The position numbers were made by a program, and so were the translations under genes. Under the pieces are notes generated by a model. It ran no database searches, was not told where the DNA came from, and worked only from the letters and a program-made list of their open reading frames with translations. A stretch of 64,000 bases of DNA from Bdellovibrio sp. ZAP7 (GTDB taxonomy: Bacteria; Bdellovibrionota_B; Oligoflexia; Oligoflexales; RGVZ01). The stretch is from assembly GCA_945900755.1 (NCBI GenBank), contig CAMDKS010000012.1, positions 1-64,000 on the forward strand, written 5' to 3'. Of the stretch, positions 63,609 through 64,000 are shown in pieces (position 1 is the stretch's first letter; each line of letters starts with the position of its first letter).

Positions 63609-64000
63609 TTATGCAGGCCGCTTCATCTTGGATTTTGGCCCTTGGATGCCATGGCTCGCATTTAGCAAGAATTCAGCCACAGCATCAATGTCACACACCT
63701 CATCCACCGCTCCGACCTCAAACGCTGCTTTTGGCATGCCGTAAACCGTAGATGACGCCTCATCCTGGGCAAAGGTCTTGGCTCCCGCCTTTTTCATGGC
63801 AAGTAATCCATCAGCTCCGTCTCGGCCCATTCCGGTCAAAATGCCGGCGACAAAGGTTAGGTCTTTCACTTTGGCAAGTCGGCTAAATAAATAGTCGACA
63901 CTTGGTTTGAAGCGATTGACCGGCGCGTCGTCAGTGATGACAATAACGTGGTCAGATCCCTTTTTTTCTATCGTCATTTGGGTGGCACCCGGAGCGATAT
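63609..64000 (-). CDS. cheB: Chemotaxis methylesterase CheB, C-terminal part (runs off edge)
   Basis: The partial frame enters from the right edge: IAPGATQMTIEKKGSDHVIV, then RFKPSVDYLFSRLAKV, ILTGMGRDGADGLLAMKKAG with AKTFAQDEASSTVYGMPKAA, the CheB methylesterase C-terminal region containing the Asp of the catalytic triad and the GMGxDG loop. CheB removes methyl groups from, or deamidates, chemoreceptors. The N-terminal receiver and catalytic Ser are outside the window. It is followed by a 160-base AT-rich gap to the nuclease gene. Confidence 0.93.
   Translation of the reverse strand, partial: IAPGATQMTIEKKGSDHVIVITDDAPVNRFKPSVDYLFSRLAKVKDLTFVAGILTGMGRDGADGLLAMKKAGAKTFAQDEASSTVYGMPKAAFEVGAVDEVCDIDAVAEFLLNASHGIQGPKSKMKRPA

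Overview
The window reads as a chromosomal segment of a Gram-negative bacterium, most likely from the Bdellovibrionota/Oligoflexia or a related deltaproteobacterial lineage. The reasons are an EF-G of the mitochondrial EF-G1-like type, many lipoproteins with metzincin or subtilisin domains, a BirA-CoaX fusion, a PA14-domain fragment, and a mosaic of two-component regulators. This placement is inference. I saw no rRNA, tRNA or CRISPR array.

Layout. 0-1.2 kb holds decayed sequence: a PA14 fragment and an integrase (IS) remnant with repeated end-like sites. 1.3-29.3 kb is mostly core and species-specific chromosome: rlmM, a solute-binding protein, fusA, a subtilisin-like lipoprotein, fmdB-type and holin-like small genes, a metzincin lipoprotein, an HU/IHF gene, pepA-hemH, an ICMT-like methyltransferase, an rdgC-like gene, a response regulator, nadC, birA-coaX, a DUF4105 membrane protein, a three-gene phosphorelay/sigma-54 activator operon, a second metzincin and a putative clan CD cysteine-peptidase lipoprotein.

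29.7-34.8 kb is an accessory zone. It has a DUF4258/HTH toxin-antitoxin pair, a mosaic of truncated genes (integrase, HsdM, YhcG, sigma-54 response regulator) joined end to end, an AbiEi/AbiEii pair whose toxin carries an in-frame UAA, and a frameshifted transposase. 34.8-43.2 kb is a sulfur/metalloid stress island with two divergent arms. The leftward arm encodes a Cys/Met-rich secreted protein, OsmC, DUF2892, a small membrane protein, a cytochrome c-prime-like protein, thioredoxin, DUF302 and a double-domain ArsA ATPase. The rightward arm encodes two YeeE-type transporter halves, a persulfide-dioxygenase-like metallo-hydrolase, a Fis-type HTH protein and a TauE/SafE exporter. The gap between the arms holds two oppositely oriented sequences with the GG-N10-GC spacing of sigma-54 promoters and, between them, a perfect 8+8 palindrome placed like an enhancer. 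This is the most interesting signal in the window.

43.3-64 kb returns to core functions: groES-groEL, a giant U32 protein translationally coupled to a HEAT-methyltransferase protein, a GNAT, an aldose epimerase coupled to a single-domain response regulator, an EI24/CysZ-like membrane protein and recA, an outer-membrane-like protein, feoAB behind a Fur box, xseB-xseA with unusual termini, a secreted DRGH endonuclease and the C-terminal part of cheB.
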